Under the pieces are notes generated by a model. The model did not search any database. It was not told the origin of the DNA and was given only the letters and a program-made list of their open reading frames with translations. DNA of 64,000 nt from Mycobacterium sp. ITM-2016-00318 (lineage in GTDB: Bacteria; Actinomycetota; Actinomycetes; Mycobacteriales; Mycobacteriaceae). Positions 38,426 to 46,086 of the stretch are shown here, piece by piece. Position numbers and translations under genes: made by a program. Location: positions 5,022,001-5,086,000 of the forward strand of contig NZ_CP134400.1 in assembly GCF_002968285.2 (NCBI RefSeq), written 5' to 3'. Within the stretch, counting starts at the first letter, position 1; every line of letters begins with the position of its first letter.

Positions 38426-38797
38426 ATGTGCATGTCCGTGACAGCATTCCAAGATCTGCCGCTCGCCGACCGGGACCGTGGGTGGGACGGCAACGCGGCG
38501 GAGAAGCGGGTCCGCAAATGGGCCGGCGCCGAAGACGAGCCGAACCAGGAATACCGCGACGCCCACGTCTGGTACGACAGCGACAAGAAGACCAATTTCA
38601 CCGCCTACAAGCTGCTGATCGCCGACGTGGTCGGCGGCGAACTGAAAGTCGTTCCGCGCGCGGTGATGGCGGCAGGGGCGATCGTCGACGGCGCGCGCGG
38701 CGGGATCGACATACCGTCTGACGACGAAGACCGGGTGAAGAGCCATCTGGCCAAGTACTACAAGAAGATGGGTGAAACGGCCCCGTGGGAGCGTTAG
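38426..38797 (+). CDS. Stand-alone domain resembling the N-terminal part of phage prohead proteases
   Basis: A 123-residue protein: LPLADRDRGWDGNAAEKRVRKWA, HVWYDSDKKTNFTAYKLLIADVV, VVPRAVMAAGAIVDGARGGIDIP and VKSHLAKYYKKMGE. These match, in order, the conserved segments that precede or accompany HK97-type prohead protease and ClpP-like domains in actinophage head genes, but the protease itself is missing. No other phage genes are next to it, so it is either a domesticated domain or a phage remnant. ATG 38426 or 38432 may be used. Its stop overlaps the convergent reactivase gene by four bases. Confidence 0.7.
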   Translation: MCMSVTAFQDLPLADRDRGWDGNAAEKRVRKWAGAEDEPNQEYRDAHVWYDSDKKTNFTAYKLLIADVVGGELKVVPRAVMAAGAIVDGARGGIDIPSDDEDRVKSHLAKYYKKMGETAPWER

Positions 38798-40500
38798 TCC
38801 GCGGCGTACAGGTGAATCAGCCCTGATGCGACGGCGTATCGCGGTCCATGCACACCGTCTACGTTCGCCCTGCCGACAACCACGTCGGTGCCGCTCAACG
38901 CTTCACTGACGGTGCGGAGCAGTTCGTCGTCGAGCGCTCCGCCGCCTGCGAGGACGAGTGCGCTTGGGCCCTCATCGAACACCTGCATGCAGCGGGCGAT
39001 GTTGGCTGCCACGGTTTCCTGTTTGATGGCCAGTCGCAGGCTGCGCCACTCCTCGGCGGCGAGCCTGCCCGTGAACGGAACAAGGCCGGCGCTCCCTCGG
39101 GTGCACAGCCGACCGATGGCGTCGGCGGAAGCCTGCTTGTCGAGGAACACGCGGCGCCCGTCCTCTTCGTGAGCGATGTGCGGGCTTTCCACACGCACGG
39201 CCGGTGACCGCTTCACCTGCTCAGCCAGCGCCAGGGGGATGCCGAGCACTCTTGCGACAGCGACGGTTATCGTCTCGCCCGCTCCGGCCGCCACCACCGT
39301 CACCCCGCCGCCGACCAAATCGATTGTGCCGCCGCCGATGTCACATACGATCGATCCCGGCGGCAGGCCCGGCGTCGTCCGCGCGCCATAGGCCGCGGCC
39401 TCCGGTTCGGTGGCGACCGTGCGCGCCGGCTTGCCCGTCAGCTCCGTCATGGTCGCCGCAGCGTCAGCCACGTCGTCGGCGGCGAGAAGCGCGACGACGG
39501 TGCCGTGCGTCTCGGCGATCCCCCTTCGCAGCCATGCCCCGTTGTCGATCGACGCCAGATCGGTGAAGAACACGTCGTCGACGGCGAGTTCGTCCTCCGA
39601 CGACGCAATGGCGCGAAGCCGAACCCGCAGCACGCTGCCCGGCGGTTGCGACCGCAGGAGGCTCTGCGCCTGCGCGGGGGTGTAGCGCTCCTCCTTGCCG
39701 TCCACGACGCAGTCGACATAGTCGTCGTCCGGCGCGGGCGGTTCCGGCGGTTCGGTTCGCACGGTGACCGCGATGGCGGGCGAGTCCGCCAGCTCCCTGG
39801 TGAAAACGGCGACGTCGCGGATCTTCTCGTGCCCGAGCTGCAGAGCCGCAGACAGCGCGATCGGGTCGGCCATCGCACGGTAGGCGCGCCCTTCGGCGAC
39901 CACCTCCACGGCGACCAGCACTCCCCGTTCGAGCCCCGCCAGATCGACCTCGTCGACGACGGGCACGTCGGCGGGTATGCGGTTGCGGATGAGCACGGCA
40001 TCGTCCTGCGCGGCGAGCACACCCACGATCTGCCAGCCGCGCTCGAGCGCGCGGGTGACCTGCTCGGCGGCCACCTCGAAGTCGGTGGCCGCGTCGACGG
40101 AAACTATTGCAGGACCGGCGATCACGTCTGCACCAAGATCGCCGAGCGGCACATGCCGTCCGACGGCGGAGCCGGTGCCGGCAGGCGTCCGGGCGTCGGT
40201 CCTGCGCAGGCTACGCACCGGCGAGTGCGGGGACGATGGTGGCGGAAGCGGCGCCGTCGACGTGTCGACCGGACGCAGCGTCGCCAGCACCAACTGGTCG
40301 ACGGCGGCGTCCGCCTCGATCTCCAACCGGTGCAGCAGAGCCGCCGCTCCCTCGAGCGATTCGCGAGAGCCCTTCCGACCCCGGGTCGGGGCCTGGCCGT
40401 GCGCGATCGGCTCGACGTCACCGTCGTCGACGCGCGCCAAGACTATTTCGGTGGTGTGGTTCCCGACGTCGATCCCGGCGACTACGCCCGCGGCCGTCAA
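38794..40500 (-). CDS. Diol/glycerol dehydratase reactivase large subunit (DdrA/PduG-like)
   Basis: An actin/Hsp70-fold ATPase of 568 residues that exchanges damaged for intact adenosylcobalamin in diol dehydratase. VVAGIDVGNHTTEIVLARV (phosphate loop 1), FTDLASIDNGAWLRRG, KPARTVATEPEAAAYGART, GSIVCDIGGGTIDLVGGG and LVLAGGGALDDELL are characteristic. The TTG at 40500 is chosen as start because it overlaps the stop of the dehydratase small subunit (TTGA); the longer upstream frame would lie wholly inside that gene. No small reactivase subunit (DdrB/PduH) follows, which is unusual. Last gene of the permease-dehydratase operon. Confidence 0.88.
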   Translation of the reverse strand: MTAAGVVAGIDVGNHTTEIVLARVDDGDVEPIAHGQAPTRGRKGSRESLEGAAALLHRLEIEADAAVDQLVLATLRPVDTSTAPLPPPSSPHSPVRSLRRTDARTPAGTGSAVGRHVPLGDLGADVIAGPAIVSVDAATDFEVAAEQVTRALERGWQIVGVLAAQDDAVLIRNRIPADVPVVDEVDLAGLERGVLVAVEVVAEGRAYRAMADPIALSAALQLGHEKIRDVAVFTRELADSPAIAVTVRTEPPEPPAPDDDYVDCVVDGKEERYTPAQAQSLLRSQPPGSVLRVRLRAIASSEDELAVDDVFFTDLASIDNGAWLRRGIAETHGTVVALLAADDVADAAATMTELTGKPARTVATEPEAAAYGARTTPGLPPGSIVCDIGGGTIDLVGGGVTVVAAGAGETITVAVARVLGIPLALAEQVKRSPAVRVESPHIAHEEDGRRVFLDKQASADAIGRLCTRGSAGLVPFTGRLAAEEWRSLRLAIKQETVAANIARCMQVFDEGPSALVLAGGGALDDELLRTVSEALSGTDVVVGRANVDGVHGPRYAVASGLIHLYAAD

Positions 40501-40832
40501 CGCAGAAGGCCTCGACGAGCATATGCGTCGGCGGCCTGCCGCACGAGCTCGGCGCACCGCGAGGCGCCGCGGTCGGAGAGCGACGCACGCAAGGCTTGCA
40601 GTTCCTCGGCGGTCGACCTGTGCGGACGCAGCGCCTCGTAGAGGCCCATGACCTCTTCGCCGTCGAGGACCGCCAATTCCGCTGCACGCAAGAAGTTGTC
40701 GGCGAGCTGCGGGTTGCGCTGCTCCTTGGCGACGGACGCCTGGTGCGCCAGCGTCGCCGGGTCCATCCGGAGATCCGCCAGTTCGAGCTTGCCGTCGACG
40801 GCCGCCTGCACGCTGAGTTCCTGTCGGCTCAT
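40497..40832 (-). CDS. Diol/glycerol dehydratase small subunit (short form)
   Basis: A 111-residue helical protein equivalent to PduE/DhaB3 but about 60 residues shorter than the enteric protein. The core LRMDPATLAHQASVAKEQRNPQLADNFLRAAEL, VPDEEVMGLYEALRP-like segment and the conserved RCAELVRQAADAYARRGLL are present. It lacks the N-terminal extension present in microcompartment-targeted enteric PduE. Start and stop overlap its neighbours by four bases on each side, so dehydratase and reactivase are made in fixed proportion. Confidence 0.88.
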   Translation of the reverse strand: MSRQELSVQAAVDGKLELADLRMDPATLAHQASVAKEQRNPQLADNFLRAAELAVLDGEEVMGLYEALRPHRSTAEELQALRASLSDRGASRCAELVRQAADAYARRGLLR

Positions 40833-43078
40833 GCTCGTGTCACCCTCACCGTCATCGGCGAGCGGCCCGGCTCGCAGAGCTCGCGCTCGAGGGCGACGAG
40901 CGCGACTGTGCGGGCCTGGTACCGGGCCGAGATCGACTCGTCGGTGCCGCCGCCCAGAATCGGGACGGGCGTCATACCCTTCGCGTGCCTACCCGCGTTC
41001 TTGCCGAGTTCCCGATACATCGCGGCCGTCAGCTGCGGTGCGACGCTGAAGAGCTCGAGGTTGGCCAGCGGGGCAAGATCACGTCGATGAATCAGTGCGG
41101 TGCCCTTGCCCTGCAACCCGATTCCGATCCCCGACCCCGATAGCCGCGCTGCGGTGAGCCCGATCAGACCGACGTCGATGGTGGATCTGACCCGGACGAG
41201 TCGCGAAAAGCAACCCTCCTCCTCCAGCCCCGCTTCGATCTGGCGCAGCGCCTCGCCGACGGTCAGACCACTCAGCGTGAGCCAGACGGTACGGGCGAAC
41301 GCGGGCGAGAGCCCGATGCAGACTTCGCGCGGATCGCTGCCCTGTTGCGCCTCCTCGACGTCGGTGACGGTGAGGTGGCCGCGGTGTTCGTGCTGATCGG
41401 CCGTCAACTCCGGCACGGTGCGCGCCTGCCGGATGTTCTCGATCTCGGCGCGCCGCTCGTCCGTCGGCGCGTATCCGGTGCCCGGTCCGGAGTAGTCGTT
41501 CGGATCGGTGATCTTCGACAGCACCTGGAACTTGTCGTCGAAGATCGCCGACGTCTGCAGCTGATCGCCTTTCAGCCGTTCGCGGGTCAGCCGCATGATG
41601 GCCTCCGCCTCGTCGTCGTAACCGGTCCGCTTCAGCGATGCGATCACGTCGAAGACCGTCAGCTGTTTGGCCTCGATCGCCGCCGCCGCCTCGGCGACGA
41701 TTCTGGGATGGCCGGGCGGTAGATCGCGAGATCCATTGGCGGCCACGACCACTTCGATGTGGTCGTCGGCGTAGTCGGCGAGCCCGAGGTCTCGGTAGAC
41801 CGCCTGGACCGCGGTCGCGGCGCGCCTTCGCACCTTCGCCAGATGTTCGGCCGAGACGGTCCGGAGGCCGCCGTCGGCCGCCCAGTCTCGCTGCAGCACA
41901 AGGAAGTCGTCCATGTCGTCGGAGTTGAAGTTGGACAGCGCGAACGCGTTGTCGTAGCGCGGGATCGACCCGAAGCCGGAGAAGATGAAGTCCGCGCCCG
42001 CGAGCAGCACAGGCAGCGTGTGCGCGCTTCTGCGGATGTCGGATTCGGAGATCAGGTTGTCGTTGCCTGCGCAGGATTCGAGGTCGCGCAGCATGACCAT
42101 CAGGTTCTCGGCGAGCAGTTCCTTCATGCCCTCGGGCACCGACGACACCACGCCGACGCCGTCGATGCCGCCGTTCTGCACGCCCTGGGCGCCGAGCGCC
42201 CTTGCCAGCGACACACATCGCGACTCGAGGTAGAGGATGGAGCATTTCTCGGCCGCGCCCATGAGCACCTCGGCTCCCCCGCCGCTGGTCACCCGCATTT
42301 TCAGGCCGCGCGAGGCATAGGCGGAGGTCAGGATCGCCTTGGAGAACGGGGTGTCGTCGCCATCGACGAACACCTGCTCGGTGCCGTAGAGGGAGATCGT
42401 CTCGGCGTAGCTGGTCAACCCGCGCAGGCCAAGCCGGAGTTCCAACGCCTCCTCGATCGAGCACTGGGCCATGGCGCCGGGCACCCCGACCTGGCTTCCG
42501 ATCAGCAGGGCGATCGCGTTGGACGGCGCGTCGCCCAGCACCGGAACCGTGGTCTCGACCTCGCGGAATCCGTAGGCCACGGCGCTGGCCGCGTCGGCGG
42601 CGATCAGCAGTGGGTCGTCGAGCTGGTTGGTGACGTGGGCCTGATTGCTCGGCGTCCTCCTCGCGCGCATCTTGCTCATCGCCATCTGCATCTCGACGGG
42701 GGTGAGCACGGCGACCGCGCGGGCCAGTTTGGCCGGGGTGGTCCCGCCGACCAGCCGTGCGACTTCGGCGCGACTGACGGTCAGGTCGACCATCATTCGC
42801 GCCAGCGTCACGTCGTCGAGTGCCATCGCCTCCGGCGCCACCTCAAGGTCCAACCCGTAGCGGGCGATGAACTCGTCGATGACGTCGAAGTCCTCGGTCG
42901 GCTTGCCGTCGAGTTCCACGACGACCCCGTCACGCACCACGAGCGACGGGTCCGGGTCGAAGGGGCTGGCCATCGCGACCAGCCCCAACTCCGGGTTGGT
43001 GACGGAGAACCCGTCGAGGTTGACCGGTTTCGCGTCGAGGACGCGCATCCGCCCGAGGCCGAAATCGTTGTCGCTCAC
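40829..43078 (-). CDS. B12-dependent diol/glycerol dehydratase, fused large and medium subunits
   Basis: A 749-residue fusion. Residues 1-555 match the large subunit: RRTPSNQAHVTN, CSIEEALELRLGLRGLTSYAETISLYGTE, DGDDTPFSKAILTSAYASRGLKMR, SGGGAEVLMG, DFIFSGFGSIPRYDN and GPGTGYAP. Residues 568-749 match the medium subunit: VCIGLSPAFA, VGLIGLTAARLSGSGIGIGLQGKGT and IHRRDLAPL. It converts 1,2-propanediol to propionaldehyde or glycerol to 3-hydroxypropionaldehyde with adenosylcobalamin. The join removes the position where enteric PduD carries its encapsulation peptide. GTG start, 15 bases downstream of the permease gene. Confidence 0.92.
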   Translation of the reverse strand: MSDNDFGLGRMRVLDAKPVNLDGFSVTNPELGLVAMASPFDPDPSLVVRDGVVVELDGKPTEDFDVIDEFIARYGLDLEVAPEAMALDDVTLARMMVDLTVSRAEVARLVGGTTPAKLARAVAVLTPVEMQMAMSKMRARRTPSNQAHVTNQLDDPLLIAADAASAVAYGFREVETTVPVLGDAPSNAIALLIGSQVGVPGAMAQCSIEEALELRLGLRGLTSYAETISLYGTEQVFVDGDDTPFSKAILTSAYASRGLKMRVTSGGGAEVLMGAAEKCSILYLESRCVSLARALGAQGVQNGGIDGVGVVSSVPEGMKELLAENLMVMLRDLESCAGNDNLISESDIRRSAHTLPVLLAGADFIFSGFGSIPRYDNAFALSNFNSDDMDDFLVLQRDWAADGGLRTVSAEHLAKVRRRAATAVQAVYRDLGLADYADDHIEVVVAANGSRDLPPGHPRIVAEAAAAIEAKQLTVFDVIASLKRTGYDDEAEAIMRLTRERLKGDQLQTSAIFDDKFQVLSKITDPNDYSGPGTGYAPTDERRAEIENIRQARTVPELTADQHEHRGHLTVTDVEEAQQGSDPREVCIGLSPAFARTVWLTLSGLTVGEALRQIEAGLEEEGCFSRLVRVRSTIDVGLIGLTAARLSGSGIGIGLQGKGTALIHRRDLAPLANLELFSVAPQLTAAMYRELGKNAGRHAKGMTPVPILGGGTDESISARYQARTVALVALERELCEPGRSPMTVRVTRA

Positions 43079-43093
43079 CGGCGGACTACGCTC

Positions 43094-44632
43094 CTACTCC
43101 CGCACTTCGGTGTCTTCGTAGATGACGCGGCCGATCAACTCGTATTTCGCGGGGTTCCGGTACTTGAAGTACAGCGCCAGCGCCCCGCCGAGGACGAACA
43201 ACCCGACGACGATCCACGGTGTCAGCTTGAACAGCAGCGTGCCCGACGCGGCGCCAGCCGCTGCCTCCTTGTGCTGCCACAGCAGGAAGACGACGTACAG
43301 CATGCCGATCCCGCCGAGCAGCGGAGCGACCAGCGTCTTGAACCAGTGCTTGCTCTCCTCGTTCTCGCCGTGGAAGTGGAAGTAGGCGATCACCGAGAAG
43401 GCACACAACGACTGCACGATCAGGATCGCCATGGTGCCGAGAATGGCCAGCAGGGTGTAGAGGTGCAGGTAGGGGTCCATGCCCGCGAACAGGAAGGCCA
43501 GAATCAGCACCAGCGTGATACCGCTCTGCACGAGGGAAGCGATGTGCGGTGACCCGTGGGTGGGATGCGTCCTACCGACCGTCTTCTGCATCCGCTCCGA
43601 AAGACCTTCGCGGCCAAGCGCATAGAGGTAGCGAGAGGCGCAGTTGTGGAAGGCCATTCCGCACGCGAAGGAACCCGTGCACAGCAGGATGTTGAACATC
43701 GTCACGGCCCACTCGCCGTAGTACTGGCGAACCGGTCCGAAGAAGATGTCGCCCGCTGTGTTCGCGTCCTGCGCCAGCTGGATGGCGTTGGCCGGCCCGG
43801 TTCCGGCGATCGCCATCCACGAGACGAAGACGTAGAACAGACCGATGCCGACGACGCTGAGGATGGTCGCCCTCGGGATGATCTTCTTCGGGTTGCGCGA
43901 CTCCTCGCCGTACATGGCGGTCGACTCGAACCCCACCCAGGACCAGAACGCGAAGAACAGGCCGAGCCCCGCGCTGGCGCCGACGATGCCCTCGGCGGAG
44001 GTGAACGCGCCGAGCGGGTTGAGGGTGTCGCCGATCACCAGGCCCTCCGGGCCGCCGCCGTGGACCAGAACCGCGAAGGCGCCGAGCGACAGCATGATGA
44101 TCTCGGTGATCAGGAAGACACCGAGCACCTTGGCGGTGATGTTGATGTCGTAGTACGCGAGCACAGAGTTCGCGATGATCATCACCAACGCGGGAATGAT
44201 CCAGTGCACGTCGAGGCCGAACAGAGACTCCATCAAGTTCTTCGCGAAGAACGAGAAGATGCCGATCAGCGAGCCTTCGAAGACGACGTAGGCCATCGTG
44301 ATGATCAAGCCGCTTGCCATACCGACAATGCGGCCGAGACCGTGCGCGATGTAGCCGTAGAACGCGCCGGTCGCCGTGAGGTGTTTGGCCATCGTGGCGT
44401 AGCCGACGGCAAAGAGCGACAACACGATGGTGGCGACGAGGTAGCCCGCGGGCGCAAACGAACCATTTCCGAAGCCCACCGCGATGGGGACATTGCCGAC
44501 CATTGCGGTGATCGGGGCGGCAGTGGCGACCGCCATGAACATCACGCCGACGATGCCGACCGCGTTCGGTTTCAGTCGGTGGACTTCGTTCTTGTTCTCG
44601 TTTTCGTCGCGGTTCAAGACCTGGTCGGTCAT
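43094..44632 (-). CDS. APC-family amino acid/amine permease
   Basis: A 512-residue transporter with about twelve membrane helices. The first helix region GIVGVMFMAVATAAPITAMVGNVPIAVGFGNG is typical of the APC superfamily. The C-terminal cytosolic end is charged. ATG 44632 has GGAGG at 44641-44645. It heads the minus-strand operon that continues into the diol dehydratase, and shares a divergent control region with the microcompartment operon, so it probably imports the amine substrate (for example 1-amino-2-propanol or aminoacetone). A permease of this type accompanies RMM loci elsewhere. Confidence 0.9.
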   Translation of the reverse strand: MTDQVLNRDENENKNEVHRLKPNAVGIVGVMFMAVATAAPITAMVGNVPIAVGFGNGSFAPAGYLVATIVLSLFAVGYATMAKHLTATGAFYGYIAHGLGRIVGMASGLIITMAYVVFEGSLIGIFSFFAKNLMESLFGLDVHWIIPALVMIIANSVLAYYDINITAKVLGVFLITEIIMLSLGAFAVLVHGGGPEGLVIGDTLNPLGAFTSAEGIVGASAGLGLFFAFWSWVGFESTAMYGEESRNPKKIIPRATILSVVGIGLFYVFVSWMAIAGTGPANAIQLAQDANTAGDIFFGPVRQYYGEWAVTMFNILLCTGSFACGMAFHNCASRYLYALGREGLSERMQKTVGRTHPTHGSPHIASLVQSGITLVLILAFLFAGMDPYLHLYTLLAILGTMAILIVQSLCAFSVIAYFHFHGENEESKHWFKTLVAPLLGGIGMLYVVFLLWQHKEAAAGAASGTLLFKLTPWIVVGLFVLGGALALYFKYRNPAKYELIGRVIYEDTEVRE

Positions 44633-44700
44633 TATGGGCAGCCTCCGGGCGGTAGAAGGGCAGTCGAGTGTGGTGTACGCCACTACGCGAACCCTAGGAG

Positions 44701-44715
44701 TTTGGCACTACCAAA
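44701..44715. promoter_or_regulatory. Inverted-repeat operator, shared with the gntR promoter
   Basis: TTTGG-CACTA-CCAAA is a perfect 5-bp inverted repeat with a 5-base spacer, 69 bases upstream of the permease start. The core TTGGC-N2-TACCAA recurs exactly once more before the GntR gene (51746-51758). It is the probable binding site of that regulator. Confidence 0.65.
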
Positions 44716-44739
44716 AGTGTCGCGCAAGCGGAGCGCGCA

Positions 44740-44773
44740 ACCATTGACATAAATGGTCCATCCTTTTTATGGT
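44740..44773 (+). promoter_or_regulatory. Promoter of the microcompartment operon with overlapping inverted repeat
   Basis: TTGACA (44744-44749) and TATGGT (44768-44773) with 18-bp spacing form a sigma-A promoter for the phospholyase gene. A perfect 6-bp inverted repeat ACCATT-GACATA-AATGGT (44740-44757) covers the -35 box. A repressor bound there would block polymerase. Confidence 0.6.
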
Positions 44774-44805
44774 GGGGGCTGCCCTCAACTCCGTAGAGGA
44801 GCCGC

Positions 44806-46086
44806 ATGTACGACTACGGCACGTTCTCTTTTGACTCCAAGGCCGAGGTGCTGGAGGCCTCGAAGACGTTCTGGAACCCGGGCAAGACGCAGTTCTGGAC
44901 AGACGAAGGCGTCGACCTCGTGATCGACCGCAGGCAGGGGTACTACCTGTGGGACATGAGCGGCCGACGGCTCATCGACATGCACCTCAACGGCGGCACC
45001 TACAATCTCGGGCACCGCAATCCCGAAGTGGTGCAGGCGATCACGGAAGCCACCGAGATCTTCGACGTGGGAAACCATCACTTCCCCTCGGTGGCGCGCA
45101 CCGCGCTGGCACAGCGGCTCGTCGAATCGGCGCCCGCGTCGATCACCAAGGTCGCCTACGGGTCCGGTGGCGGGGAGGCCATCGACATTGCGATCAAAAG
45201 CGCGCGCCACGCCACCAAGCGACGCAAGATCGTCTCGATCGTGAAGGCTTATCACGGGCACACCGGCCTCGCGGTGGCATCCGGAGACGACCGTTTCGCC
45301 AAGATCTTCCTGTCCGACCGGCCCGACGAGTTCGTGCAGGTGCCGTTCGGTGACCTCACCGCGATGGAGCAGGCGCTGACGCCAGGTGACGTCGCCGCGG
45401 TGTTGATGGAGACGATCCCGGCCACGTACGGCTTCCCGCTGCCGCCCCGGGGTTATCTCGAGGCGGTCAAGGACCTGGCCTCAAAGTACGGGTCGCTCTA
45501 CATCGCCGACGAGGTGCAGACCGGACTGATGCGGACCGGCGAGATGTGGGCTATCACCAAGCACGGCATCGAACCCGACATCATCGTCACCGGCAAGGGT
45601 CTCTCGGGCGGGATGTACCCGATCACCGCCGCCCTGCTGGGCGACCGCGCCGCGCAGTGGCTCGACGAGGACGGCTTCGCGCACATCTCCACGTTCGGCG
45701 GCGCCGAGTTGGGCTGCGTGGCCGCGATCAAGACCCTCGAGATCACCGGTCGCCCCGAGGTCCGGTCGACGGTGCACTACATCGCCGACCTGTTCGCCGA
45801 AGGGCTGCGCCGCATTCAGAGCGACAACCCGGACTGGTTCATCGGGATCCGGCAGAACGGCGTGGTGATCGGGCTGGAGTTCGATCATCCCGAAGGCGCC
45901 AAGTTCGTGATGCGCGAACTCTACGAGAACGGCGTGTGGGCGATCTTCTCGACACTCGATCCCCGCGTGCTGCAATTCAAACCGGGCATCCTGGTCAGTC
46001 GTGGTCTCTGCGAAGACGTGCTGGACCGGCTCGACGTCGCCGTGCGATTCGCCCGCAAGGCCGCCATGGATCGGAGGGCTTCATGA
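44806..46086 (+). CDS. Class III aminotransferase-type phospholyase of the microcompartment
   Basis: A 426-residue PLP enzyme of aminotransferase class III. The PLP lysine is Lys264 in VTGKGLSGGMYP, with YIADEVQTGLMRTG and YGSGGGEAIDIAIKSAR as other family motifs. In RMM loci the homologue is proposed to remove phosphate and ammonia from O-phospho-1-amino-2-propanol, giving propionaldehyde (compare ethanolamine-phosphate phospholyase). AGAGGAG at 44795-44801 is the ribosome site. First gene of the plus-strand operon. A true transaminase activity cannot be excluded from sequence. Confidence 0.88.
   Translation: MYDYGTFSFDSKAEVLEASKTFWNPGKTQFWTDEGVDLVIDRRQGYYLWDMSGRRLIDMHLNGGTYNLGHRNPEVVQAITEATEIFDVGNHHFPSVARTALAQRLVESAPASITKVAYGSGGGEAIDIAIKSARHATKRRKIVSIVKAYHGHTGLAVASGDDRFAKIFLSDRPDEFVQVPFGDLTAMEQALTPGDVAAVLMETIPATYGFPLPPRGYLEAVKDLASKYGSLYIADEVQTGLMRTGEMWAITKHGIEPDIIVTGKGLSGGMYPITAALLGDRAAQWLDEDGFAHISTFGGAELGCVAAIKTLEITGRPEVRSTVHYIADLFAEGLRRIQSDNPDWFIGIRQNGVVIGLEFDHPEGAKFVMRELYENGVWAIFSTLDPRVLQFKPGILVSRGLCEDVLDRLDVAVRFARKAAMDRRAS

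Noticed and set aside
41759..43552. 597-codon plus-strand frame opposite the diol dehydratase and permease
   Set aside because: Composition is that of an antisense shadow (Arg/His/Gln-rich, no motifs), while the minus strand has unmistakable dehydratase sequence.
44633..44805. Cobalamin riboswitch before the permease-dehydratase operon
   Set aside because: The gap is only about 170 bases and shared with a divergent promoter; I see no B12-box-like conserved core. Control is better explained by the operators.
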